From Euglena gracilis (taxonomy: Eukaryota > Euglenida > Euglenophyceae > Euglenales), in the NCBI GenBank assembly GCA_039621445.1, contig CP154956.1, positions 12,151,443-12,215,442 of the forward strand: a stretch of DNA of 64,000 nucleotides. The letters are read 5' to 3'. The translations under genes and the position numbers were made by a program. Below the pieces are notes generated by a model that worked only from the letters and a program-made list of their open reading frames with translations, was not told where the DNA came from and ran no database searches. Within the stretch, counting starts at the first letter, position 1. Each line of letters starts with the position of its first letter. Shown in pieces: positions 54,095-63,893 of the stretch.

Positions 54095-54287
54095 GTACGC
54101 AGCCATGGGCAGCGGGCGGACAAGGAGCTTCCCCCGGCATTCACGGAGGTGGGTGGAACGTGCCAGGCGCTGTCACGCGACCGTGCGGGAAAGGGTGTGG
54201 CGGACTTTGTAATTCACGGCGGACATCTTCTGAACGTCCGCCCTCACGCATCAAAGGGGGGGACCTTTACACCGAGGAAGAAAAAAA

Positions 54288-54405
54288 GCGTACAGCACCC
54301 AGTGTTCCCAAGTGGTCGCCCACCTCAGTACTAACTGGGCCTGACCAGGCTTAACTTCTGAAATCGAACGGGTTCAGGTGTATTCCCGGTAGTATGGCCG
54401 TACGC
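54288..54405 (-). rRNA. 5S rRNA, copy 22
   Basis: Consensus, T7 terminator preceded by GAGGAAG. Confidence 0.97.
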
Positions 54406-54605
54406 AACAGCCTATGCGTCCGCTGCGCATGAGGCCCCAGGGGGGGGGGGGCAGGGGAGTCGGTTTCACCAGCCTTTTCTGGTTGCCAAAAAAAAAAAAA
54501 CGACCCACTTTCAAGGGAGAGAGACAGACCGGGAAGGAGACCAGCAGGACCGAGCGAGAGAGGCAGAGACTCACCCCTCGCTTTTTCTTTTGTTTTTGTA
54601 TGTGA

Positions 54606-54706
54606 AGGATGGCGTTGCCGCCTCCAAAAATTGGAAGCCATGGAGACTTCCTTGTCCACAAAGGTGGAACGAGTATATACCGAAAAAAAATAGACACTCA
54701 GAAAGT
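54606..54706 (-). ncRNA. spliced-leader RNA, copy 22
   Basis: Consensus copy. Confidence 0.96.
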
Positions 54707-54900
54707 GTACGCAGCCATGGGCAGCGGGCGGACAAGGAGCTTCCCCCGGCATTCACGGAGGTGGGTGGAACGTGCCAGGCGCTGTCACGCGACCGTGCGG
54801 GAAAGGGTGTGGCGGACTTTGTAATTCACGGCGGACATCTTCTGAACGTCCGCCCTCACGCATCAAAGGGGGGGACCTTTACACCGAGGGGGAAAAAAAA

Positions 54901-55018
54901 GCGCACACCACCCAGCGCTCCCAAGTGGTCGCCCACCCCAGTACTAAATGGGCCTGACCAGGCTTAACTTCGGAAATCGAGGGGGTTCAGGTGTATTCCG
55001 GGTAGGATGCCCGTACGC
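54901..55018 (-). pseudogene. divergent 5S rRNA copy (copy 23)
   Basis: Same length but about 12 substitutions against an otherwise near-invariant gene, spread over the whole length and mostly towards G or C on the plus strand. Helix I is partly weakened (a GTGCGC end, changes at the inner base pairs). The adjoining 35 bp of spacer are changed too. It could be a pseudogene, a variant 5S class or an unpolished sequence patch. Confidence 0.65.
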
Positions 55019-55217
55019 AACGGCCTGGGCGTCCGCGGCGCAGGGGGCCCCGGGGGGGGGGGGGGCAGGGGAGTCGGTTTCACCAGCCTTTTCTGGTTGC
55101 CAAAAAAAAAAACGACCCACTTTCAAGGGAGAGAGACAGACCGGGAAGGAGACCAGCAGGACCGAGCGAGAGAGGCAGAGACTCACCCCTCGCTTTTTTT
55201 TTTTTTTTTGTATGTGA

Positions 55218-55318
55218 AGGATGGCGTTGCCGCCTCCAAAAATTGGAAGCCATGGAGACTTCCTTGTCCACAAAGGTGGAACGAGTATATACCGAAAAAA
55301 AATAGACACTCAGAAAGT
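55218..55318 (-). ncRNA. spliced-leader RNA, copy 23
   Basis: Consensus RNA; the 3' flank has a long uninterrupted A run on the minus strand (plus-strand T run near 55192-55209). Confidence 0.95.
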
Positions 55319-55511
55319 GTACGCAGCCATGGGCAGCGGGCGGACAAGGAGCTTCCCCCGGCATTCACGGAGGTGGGTGGAACGTGCCAGGCGCTGTCAC
55401 GCGACCGTGCGGGAAAGGGTGTGGCGGACTTTGTAATTCACGGCGGACATCTTCTGAACGTCCGCCCTCACGCATCAAAGGGGGGGTTCTTTTTATCGAG
55501 GGGGAAAAAAA

Positions 55512-55629
55512 GCGTACAGCACCCAGTGTTCCCAAGTGGTCGCCCACCTCAGTACTAACTGGGCCTGACCAGGCTTAACTTCTGAAATCGAACGGGTTCA
55601 GGTGTATTCCCGGTAGTATGGCCGTACGC
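55512..55629 (-). rRNA. 5S rRNA, copy 24
   Basis: Consensus, T7 terminator; the spacer reads GGTTCTTTTTATCGAGG. Confidence 0.97.
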
Positions 55630-55831
55630 AACAGCCTATGCGTCCGCTGCGCATGAGGCCCCAGGGGGGGGGGGGGGCAGGGGAGTCGGTTTCACCAGCC
55701 TTTTCTGGTTGCCAAAAAAAAAAAAACGACCCACTTTCAAGGGAGAGAGACAGACCGGGAAGGAGACCAGCAGGACCGAGCGAGAGAGGCAGAGACTCAC
55801 CCCTCGCTTTTTCTTTTGTTTTTGTATGTGA

Positions 55832-55932
55832 AGGATGGCGTTGCCGCCTCCAAAAATTGGAAGCCATGGAGACTTCCTTGTCCACAAAGGTGGAACGAGT
55901 ATATACCGAAAAAAAATAGACACTCAGAAAGT
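55832..55932 (-). ncRNA. spliced-leader RNA, copy 24
   Basis: Consensus copy. Confidence 0.96.
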
Positions 55933-56126
55933 GTACGCAGCCATGGGCAGCGGGCGGACAAGGAGCTTCCCCCGGCATTCACGGAGGTGGGTGGAACGTG
56001 CCAGGCGCTGTCACGCGACCGTGCGGGAAAGGGTGTGGCGGACTTTGTAATTCACGGCGGACATCTTCTGAACGTCCGCCCTCACGCATCAAAGGGGGGG
56101 ACCTTTACACCGAGGGGGAAAAAAAA

Positions 56127-56244
56127 GCGTACAGCACCCAGTGTTCCCAAGTGGTCGCCCACCTCAGTACTAACTGGGCCTGACCAGGCTTAACTTCTGA
56201 AATCGAACGGGTTCAGGTGTATTCCCGGTAGTATGGCCGTACGC
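56127..56244 (-). rRNA. 5S rRNA, copy 25
   Basis: Consensus, T8 terminator. Confidence 0.97.
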
Positions 56245-56445
56245 AACAGCCTATGCGTCCGCTGCGCATGAGGCCCCAGGGGGGGGGGGGGGAGGGGGGG
56301 GGGTTTCACCAGCCTTTTCTGGTGGCCAAAAAAAAAAAAACGACCCACTTTCAAGGGAGAGAGACAGACCGGGAAGGAGACCAGCAGGACCGAGCGAGAG
56401 AGGCAGAGACTCACCCCTCGCTTTTTCTTTTGTTTTTGTATGTGA

Positions 56446-56547
56446 AGGATGGCGTTGCCGCCTCCAAAAATTGGAAGCCATGGAGACTTCCTTGTCCACA
56501 AAGGTGGAACGAGTATATACCGAAAAAAAAATAGACACTCAGAAAGT
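56446..56547 (-). ncRNA. spliced-leader RNA, copy 25 (T9 leader)
   Basis: Nine T in the leader; otherwise consensus. Confidence 0.92.
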
Positions 56548-56740
56548 GTACGCAGCCATGGGCAGCGGGCGGACAAGGAGCTTCCCCCGGCATTCACGGA
56601 GGTGGGTGGAACGTGCCAGGCGCTGTCACGCGACCGTGCGGGAAAGGGTGTGGCGGACTTTGTAATTCACGGCGGACATCTTCTGAACGTCCGCCCTCAC
56701 GCATCAAAGGGGGGGACCTTTACACCGAGGGGGAAAAAAA

Positions 56741-56858
56741 GCGTACAGCACCCAGTGTTCCCAAGTGGTCGCCCACCTCAGTACTAACTGGGCCTGACCA
56801 GGCTTAACTTCTGAAATCGAACGGGTTCAGGTGTATTCCCGGTAGTATGGCCGTACGC
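56741..56858 (-). rRNA. 5S rRNA, copy 26
   Basis: Consensus, T7 terminator. Confidence 0.97.
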
Positions 56859-57057
56859 AACAGCCTATGCGTCCGCTGCGCATGAGGCCCCAGGGGGGGG
56901 GGGGGCAGGGGAGTCGGTTTCACCAGCCTTTTCTGGTTGCCAAAAAAAAAAAACGACCCACTTTCAAGGGAGAGAGACAGACCGGGAAGGAGACCAGCAG
57001 GACCGAGCGAGAGAGGCAGAGACTCACCCCTCGCTTTTTTTTTGTTGTTGTGTTTGA

Positions 57058-57158
57058 AGGATCTAGATGCCGCCTCCAAAAATTGGAAGCCATGGAGACT
57101 TCCTTGTCCACAAAGGAGGAACGAGAATATAACAAAAAAAAATAGACACTCAGAAAGT
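57058..57158 (-). pseudogene. defective spliced-leader RNA copy (copy 26)
   Basis: The exon/intron border reads TG|TTATATTC instead of CG|GTATATAC, so the GT donor is lost and the leader's last bases change. The 3' hairpin is destroyed (plus-strand ATCTAGATGCCGCC instead of ATGGCGTTGCCGCC). Further changes lie in the intron (GGAGGAACGAGAATATAA) and downstream (TTTGTTGTTGTGTTTG). The Sm site is intact. It is unlikely to donate a leader. Confidence 0.85.
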
Positions 57159-57351
57159 GTACGCAGCCATGGGCAGCGGGCGGACAAGGAGCTTCCCCCG
57201 GCATTCACGGAGGTGGGTGGAACGTGCCAGGCGCTGTCACGCGACCGTGCGGGAAAGGGTGTGGCGGACTTTGTAATTCACGGCGGACATCTTCTGAACG
57301 TCCGCCCTCACGCATCAAAGGGGGGGACCTTTACACCGAGGGGGAAAAAAA

Positions 57352-57469
57352 GCGTACAGCACCCAGTGTTCCCAAGTGGTCGCCCACCTCAGTACTAACT
57401 GGGCCTGACCAGGCTTAACTTCTGAAATCGAACGGGTTCAGGTGTATTCCCGGTAGTATGGCCGTACGC
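57352..57469 (-). rRNA. 5S rRNA, copy 27
   Basis: Consensus, T7 terminator. Confidence 0.97.
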
Positions 57470-57667
57470 AACAGCCTATGCGTCCGCTGCGCATGAGGCC
57501 CCAGGGGGGGGGGGGGCAGGGGAGTCGGTTTCACCAGCCTTTTCTGGTTGCCAAAAAAAAAAAACGACCCACTTTCAAGGGAGAGAGACAGACCGGGAAG
57601 GAGACCAGCAGGACCGAGCGAGAGAGGCAGAGACTCACCCCTCGCTTTTTTTTGTTTTTGTATGTGA

Positions 57668-57768
57668 AGGATGGCGTTGCCGCCTCCAAAAATTGGAAGC
57701 CATGGAGACTTCCTTGTCCACAAAGGTGGAACGAGTATATACCGAAAAAAAATAGACACTCAGAAAGT
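57668..57768 (-). ncRNA. spliced-leader RNA, copy 27
   Basis: Consensus RNA; the downstream block is shortened (CTTTTTTTTGTTTTTG on plus). Confidence 0.96.
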
Positions 57769-57962
57769 GTACGCAGCCATGGGCAGCGGGCGGACAAGGA
57801 GCTTCCCCCGGCATTCACGGAGGTGGGTGGAACGTGCCAGGCGCTGTCACGCGACCGTGCGGGAAAGGGTGTGGCGGACTTTGTAATTCACGGCGGACAT
57901 CTTCTGAACGTCCGCCCTCACGCATCAAAGGGGGGGACCTTTACACCGAGGGTGAAAAAAAA

Positions 57963-58080
57963 GCGTACAGCACCCAGTGTTCCCAAGTGGTCGCCCACCT
58001 CAGTACTAACTGGGCCTGACCAGGCTTAACTTCTGAAATCGAACGGGTTCAGGTGTATTCCCGGTAGTATGGCCGTACGC
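57963..58080 (-). rRNA. 5S rRNA, copy 28
   Basis: Consensus, T8 terminator. Confidence 0.97.
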
Positions 58081-58280
58081 AACAGCCTATGCGTCCGCTG
58101 CGCATGAGGCCCCAGGGGGGGGGGGGGCAGGGGAGTCGGTTTCACCAGCCTTTTCTGGTTGCCAAAAAAAAAAAACGACCCACTTTCAAGGGAGAGAGAC
58201 AGACCGGGAAGGAGACCAGCAGGACCGAGCGAGAGAGGCAGAGACTCACCCCTCGCTTTTTCTTTTGTTTTTGTATGTGA

Positions 58281-58381
58281 AGGATGGCGTTGCCGCCTCC
58301 AAAAATTGGAAGCCATGGAGACTTCCTTGTCCACAAAGGTGGAACGAGTATATACCGAAAAAAAATAGACACTCAGAAAGT
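58281..58381 (-). ncRNA. spliced-leader RNA, copy 28
   Basis: Consensus copy. Confidence 0.96.
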
Positions 58382-58574
58382 GTACGCAGCCATGGGCAGC
58401 GGGCGGACAAGGAGCTTCCCCCGGCATTCACGGAGGTGGGTGGAACGTGCCAGGCGCTGTCACGCGACCGTGCGGGAAAGGGTGTGGCGGACTTTGTAAT
58501 TCACGGCGGACATCTTCTGAACGTCCGCCCTCACGCATCAAAGGGGGGGACCTTTACACAGAGGGGAAAAAAAA

Positions 58575-58692
58575 GCGTACAGCACCCAGTGTTCCCAAGT
58601 GGTCGCCCACCTCAGTACTAACTGGGCCTGACCAGGCTTAACTTCTGAAATCGAACGGGTTCAGGTGTATTCCCGGTAGTATGGCCGTACGC
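58575..58692 (-). rRNA. 5S rRNA, copy 29
   Basis: Consensus, T8 terminator. Confidence 0.97.
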
Positions 58693-58893
58693 AACAGCCT
58701 ATGCGTCCGCTGCGCATGAGGCCCCAGGGGGGGGGGGGGGCGGGGGAGTCGGTTTCACCAGCCTTTTCTGGTTGCCAAAAAAAAAAAACGACCCACTTTC
58801 AAGGGAGAGAGACAGACCGGGAAGGAGACCAGCAGGACCGAGCGAGAGAGGCAGAGACTCACCCCTCGCTTTTTCTTTTGTTTTTGTATGTGA

Positions 58894-58994
58894 AGGATGG
58901 CGTTGCCGCCTCCAAAAATTGGAAGCCATGGAGACTTCCTTGTCCACAAAGGTGGAACGAGTATATACCGAAAAAAAATAGACACTCAGAAAGT
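58894..58994 (-). ncRNA. spliced-leader RNA, copy 29
   Basis: Consensus RNA; one upstream change (CCATGTGCAGC). Confidence 0.96.
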
Positions 58995-59187
58995 GTACGC
59001 AGCCATGTGCAGCGGGCGGACAAGGAGCTTCCCCCGGCATTCACGGAGGTGGGTGGAACGTGCCAGGCGCTGTCACGCGACCGTGCGGGAAAGGGTGTGG
59101 CGGACTTTGTAATTCACGGCGGACATCTTCTGAACGTCCGCCCTCACGCATCAAAGGGGGGGACCTTTACACCGAGGGGGAAAAAAA

Positions 59188-59305
59188 GCGTACAGCACCC
59201 AGTGTTCCCAAGTGGTCGCCCACCTCAGTACTAACTGGGCCTGACCAGGCTTAACTTCTGAAATCGAACGGGTTCAGGTGTATTCCCGGTAGTATGGCCG
59301 TACGC
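59188..59305 (-). rRNA. 5S rRNA, copy 30
   Basis: Consensus, T7 terminator. The spacer to its right (59341-59402) is unusually diverged. Confidence 0.97.
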
Positions 59306-59503
59306 AACAGCCTATGCGTCCGCTGCGCATGAGGCCCCAGGGGGGGGGGGGAGGGGGGGCGGTTTCACCCGCCCTCTCTGTTTTCTAATAAAAAAAAAAG
59401 GACCACTTTCAAGGGAGAGAGACAGACCGGGAAGGAGACCAGCAGGACCGAGCGAGAGAGGCAGAGACTCACCCCTCGCTTTTTCTTTTGTTTTTGTATG
59501 TGA

Positions 59504-59605
59504 AGGATGGCGTTGCCGCCTCCAAAAATTGGAAGCCATGGAGACTTCCTTGTCCACAAAGGTGGAACGAGTATATACCGAAAAAAAAATAGACACTCAG
59601 AAAGT
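59504..59605 (-). ncRNA. spliced-leader RNA, copy 30 (T9 leader)
   Basis: Nine T in the leader; otherwise consensus. Confidence 0.92.
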
Positions 59606-59798
59606 GTACGCAGCCATGGGCAGCGGGCGGACAAGGAGCTTCCCCCGGCATTCACGGAGGTGGGTGGAACGTGCCAGGCGCTGTCACGCGACCGTGCGGG
59701 AAAGGGTGTGGCGGACTTTGTAATTCACGGCGGACATCTTCTGAACGTCCGCCCTCACGCATCAAAGGGGGGGACCTTTACACCGAGGGGGAAAAAAA

Positions 59799-59916
59799 GC
59801 GTACAGCACCCAGTGTTCCCAAGTGGTCGCCCACCTCAGTACTAACTGGGCCTGACCAGGCTTAACTTCTGAAATCGAACGGGTTCAGGTGTATTCCCGG
59901 TAGTATGGCCGTACGC
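59799..59916 (-). rRNA. 5S rRNA, copy 31
   Basis: Consensus, T7 terminator. Confidence 0.97.
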
Positions 59917-60119
59917 AACAGCCTATGCGTCCGCTGCGCATGAGGCCCCAGGGGGGGGGGGGGCAGGGGAGTCGGTTTCACCAGCCTTTTCTGGTTGCCA
60001 AAAAAAAAAAAACGACCCACTTTCAAGGGAGAGAGACAGACCGGGAAGGAGACCAGCAGGACCGAGCGAGAGAGAGGCAGAGACTCACCCCTCGCTTTTT
60101 CTTTTGTTTTTGTATGTGA

Positions 60120-60220
60120 AGGATGGCGTTGCCGCCTCCAAAAATTGGAAGCCATGGAGACTTCCTTGTCCACAAAGGTGGAACGAGTATATACCGAAAA
60201 AAAATAGACACTCAGAAAGT
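60120..60220 (-). ncRNA. spliced-leader RNA, copy 31
   Basis: Consensus RNA; an extra GA in the GAGAGAG spacer block. Confidence 0.96.
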
Positions 60221-60413
60221 GTACGCAGCCATGGGCAGCGGGCGGACAAGGAGCTTCCCCCGGCATTCACGGAGGTGGGTGGAACGTGCCAGGCGCTGTC
60301 ACGCGACCGTGCGGGAAAGGGTGTGGCGGACTTTGTAATTCACGGCGGACATCTTCTGAACGTCCGCCCTCACGCATCAAAGGGGGGGACCTTTACACCG
60401 AGGGGGAAAAAAA

Positions 60414-60531
60414 GCGTACAGCACCCAGTGTTCCCAAGTGGTCGCCCACCTCAGTACTAACTGGGCCTGACCAGGCTTAACTTCTGAAATCGAACGGGTT
60501 CAGGTGTATTCCCGGTAGTATGGCCGTACGC
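60414..60531 (-). rRNA. 5S rRNA, copy 32
   Basis: Consensus, T7 terminator. Confidence 0.97.
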
Positions 60532-60734
60532 AACAGCCTATGCGTCCGCTGCGCATGAGGCCCCAGGGGGGGGGGGGGAGGGGGGTGGGTTTAAACAGCC
60601 TTTTTTGGTTGCCAAAAAAAAAAAAAACGACCCACTTTCAAGGGAGAGAGACAGACCGGGAAGGAGACCAGCAGGACCGAGCGAGAGAGGCAGAGAGACT
60701 CACCCCACGCTTTTTCTTTATGTTTTGTATATGA

Positions 60735-60835
60735 AGAATGGCATTACCGCCTCAAAAAATTGGAAGCCATGGAGACTTCCTTGTCCACAAAGGTGGAACG
60801 AGTATATACCGAAAAAAAATAGACACTCAGAAAGT
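60735..60835 (-). ncRNA. spliced-leader RNA, copy 32 (variant)
   Basis: Consensus leader and donor. The Sm site reads CCAATTTTTTGAGG and the 3' hairpin becomes GGCG-GTAA-TGCC, which still pairs with one G-U. Probably functional. Confidence 0.88.
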
Positions 60836-61028
60836 GTAAGCAGCCATGGGCAGCGGGCGGACAAGGAGCTTCCACCGGCATTCACGGAGGTGGGTGGAAC
60901 GTGCCAGGCGCTGTCACGCGACCGTGCGGGAAAGGGTGTGGCGGACTTTGTAATTCACGGCGGACATCTTCTGAACGTCCGCCCTCACGCATCAAAGGGG
61001 GGGACCTTTACACCGAGGGGAAAAAAAA

Positions 61029-61146
61029 GCGTACAGCACCCAGTGTTCCCAAGTGGTCGCCCACCTCAGTACTAACTGGGCCTGACCAGGCTTAACTTCT
61101 GAAATCGAACGGGTTCAGGTGTATTCCCGGTAGTATGGCCGTACGC
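61029..61146 (-). rRNA. 5S rRNA, copy 33
   Basis: Consensus, T8 terminator. Confidence 0.97.
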
Positions 61147-61346
61147 AACAGCCTATGCGTCCGCTGCGCATGAGGCCCCAGGGGGGGGGGGGGGGAGGGG
61201 AGTCGGTTTCACCAGCCTTTTCTGGTTGCCAAAAAAAAAAAGGACCCACTTTCAAGGGAGAGAGACAGACCGGGAAGGAGACCAGCAGGACCGAGCGAGA
61301 GAGGCAGAGACTCACCCCTCGCTTTTTCTTTTGTTTTTGTATGTGA

Positions 61347-61447
61347 AGGATGGCGTTGCCGCCTCCAAAAATTGGAAGCCATGGAGACTTCCTTGTCCAC
61401 AAAGGTGGAACGAGTATATACCGAAAAAAAATAGACACTCAGAAAGT
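61347..61447 (-). ncRNA. spliced-leader RNA, copy 33
   Basis: Consensus RNA; the upstream spacer is changed (GGGCACCAGCTGGACAAGG). Confidence 0.95.
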
Positions 61448-61640
61448 GTACGCAGCCATGGGCACCAGCTGGACAAGGAGCTTCCCCCGGCATTCACGGA
61501 GGTGGGTGGAACGTGCCAGGCGCTGTCACGCGACCGTGCGGGAAAGGGTGTGGCGGACTTTGTAATTCACGGCGGACATCTTCTGAACGTCCGCCCTCAC
61601 GCATCAAAGGGGGGGACCTTTACACCGAGGAGAAAAAAAA

Positions 61641-61758
61641 GCGTACAGCACCCAGTGTTCCCAAGTGGTCGCCCACCTCAGTACTAACTGGGCCTGACCA
61701 GGCTTAACTTCTGAAATCGAACGGGTTCAGGTGTATTCCCGGTAGTATGGCCGTACGC
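61641..61758 (-). rRNA. 5S rRNA, copy 34
   Basis: Consensus, T8 terminator. Confidence 0.97.
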
Positions 61759-61958
61759 AACAGCCTATGCGTCCGCTGCGCATGAGGCCCCAGGGGGGGG
61801 GGGGGCAGGGGGGTGGGTTTTTCCAGCCTTTTCTGGTTGCCAAAAAAAAAAAAAGACCCACTTGCAAGGGAGAGAGACAGACCGGGAAGGAGACCAGCAG
61901 GACCGAGCGCGAGAGGCACAGACCCACCCCTCGCTTTTTCCTTTGTTTTTGTATGTGA

Positions 61959-62060
61959 AGGATGGCGTTGCCGCCTCCAAAAATTGGACGCCATGGAGAC
62001 TTCCTTGTCCACAAAACTGGAAACGAGTATATACCGAAAAAAAATAGACACTCAGAAAGT
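61959..62060 (-). ncRNA. spliced-leader RNA, copy 34 (variant)
   Basis: Leader and donor consensus; one inserted base and several changes in the intron stem (plus-strand AAAACTGGAAACGAG; GGACGCC for GGAAGCC). Sm site and 3' hairpin kept. Confidence 0.85.
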
Positions 62061-62251
62061 GTACGCAGCCATGGGCAGCGGGCGGACAAGGAGCTTCCCC
62101 CGGCATTCACGGAGGTGGGTGGAACGTGCCAGGCGCTGTCACGCGACCGTGCGGGAAAGGGGGTGGCGGACGTTGTAATTCACGGCGGACATCTTCTGAA
62201 CGTACGCCCTCACGCATCAAAAGGGGGACCTTTACACAGAGGGGCAAACAA

Positions 62252-62369
62252 GCGTACAGCACCCAGTGTTCCCAAGTGGTCGCCCACCTCAGTACTAACT
62301 GGGCCTGACCAGGCTTAACTTCTGAAATCGAACGGGTTCAGGTGTATTCCCGGTAGTATGGCCGTACGC
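62252..62369 (-). rRNA. 5S rRNA, copy 35 (terminator defective)
   Basis: Consensus gene, but the T run is broken: the 3' flank on the minus strand reads GTACGC-TTGTTTGCCCC, so no run of four or more T follows. Confidence 0.93.
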
Positions 62370-62576
62370 AACAGCCTATGCGTCCGCTGCGCATGAGGCC
62401 CCAGGGGGGGGGGGGCAGGGGAGGGGAGTCGGTTTCACCAGCCTTATCTGGTTGCCAAAAAAAAAAAAACGACCCACTTTCAAGGGAGAGAGAACCAGCT
62501 GGAAGGAGACCAACAGGACCGAGCGAGAGAGAGGCAGAGACTCACCCCTCGCTTTTTCTTTTGTTTTTGTATGTGA

Positions 62577-62677
62577 AGGATGGCGTTGCCGCCTCCAAAA
62601 ATTGGAAGCCATGGAGACTTCCTTGTCCACAAAGGTGGAACGAGTATATACCGAAAAAAAATAGACACTCAGAAAGT
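62577..62677 (-). ncRNA. spliced-leader RNA, copy 35
   Basis: Consensus RNA; upstream changes (GGGGCGACAAGCAGATTC). Confidence 0.95.
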
Positions 62678-62868
62678 GTACGCAGCCATGGGCAGCGGGG
62701 CGACAAGCAGATTCCCCCGGCATTCACGGAGGTGGGTGGAACGTGCCAGGCGCTGTCACGCGACCGTGCGGGAAAGGGTGTGGCGGACTTTGTAATTCAC
62801 GGCGGACATCTTCTGAACGTCCGCCCTCACGCATCAAAGGGGGGACCTTTACACCGAGGGAAAAAAAA

Positions 62869-62986
62869 GCGTACAGCACCCAGTGTTCCCAAGTGGTCGC
62901 CCACCTCAGTACTAACTGGGCCTGACCAGGCTTAACTTCTGAAATCGAACGGGTTCAGGTGTATTCCCGGTAGTATGGCCGTACGC
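62869..62986 (-). rRNA. 5S rRNA, copy 36
   Basis: Consensus, T8 terminator. Confidence 0.97.
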
Positions 62987-63187
62987 AACAGCCTATGCGT
63001 CCGCTGCGCATGAGGCCCCAGGGGGGGGGGGGGGCAGGGGAGTCGGTTTCACCAGCCTTTTCTGGTTGCCAAAAAAAAAAAACGACCCACTTTCAAGGGA
63101 GAGAGACAGACCGGGAAGGAGACCAGCAGGACCGAGCGAGAGAGGCAGAGACTCACCACTCGATTTTTATTTTGTTTTTGTATGTGA

Positions 63188-63288
63188 AGGATGGCGTTGC
63201 CGCCTCCAAAAATTGGAAGCCATGGAGACTTCCTTGTCCACAAAGGTGGAACGAGTATATACCGAAAAAAAATAGACACTCAGAAAGT
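63188..63288 (-). ncRNA. spliced-leader RNA, copy 36
   Basis: Consensus RNA; downstream block altered (ACTCGATTTTTATTTTG). Confidence 0.96.
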
Positions 63289-63482
63289 GTACGCAGCCAT
63301 GGGCAGCGGGCGGACAAGGAGCTTCCCCCGGCATTCACGGAGGTGGGTGGAACGTGCCAGGCGCTGTCACGCGACCGTGCGGGAAAGGGTGTGGCGGACT
63401 TTGTAATTCACGGCGGACATCTTCTGAACGTCCGCCCTCACGCATCAAAGGGGGGGACCTATACACAGAGGGGGAAAAAAAA

Positions 63483-63600
63483 GCGTACAGCACCCAGTGT
63501 TCCCAAGTGGTCGCCCACCTCAGTACTAACTGGGCCTGACCAGGCTTAACTTCTGAAATCGAACGGGTTCAGGTGTATTCCCGGTAGTATGGCCGTACGC
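63483..63600 (-). rRNA. 5S rRNA, copy 37
   Basis: Consensus, T8 terminator. Confidence 0.97.
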
Positions 63601-63792
63601 AACAGCCTATGCGTCCGCTGCGCATGAGGCCCCAGGGGGGGGAGGGGAGTCGGTTTCACCAGCTTTTTCTAGTTGCCAAAGAAAAAAACGACCCACTTTC
63701 AAGGGAGAGAGACAGACCGGGAAGGAGACCAGCAGGACCGAGCGAGAGAGGCAAAGACTCGCCCCTCGCTTTTTTTTTGTTTTGGTATGTGA

Positions 63793-63893
63793 AGGATGGC
63801 GTTGCCGCCTCCAAAAATTGGAAGCCATGGAGACTTCCTTGTCCACAAAGGTGGAACGAGTATATACCGAAAAAAAATAGACACTCAGAAAGT
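63793..63893 (-). ncRNA. spliced-leader RNA, copy 37
   Basis: Consensus RNA. The sequence upstream of it, from about 63948 to the window end, degrades (GTGCGCGGCGCTGTGACGAG). Confidence 0.95.
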
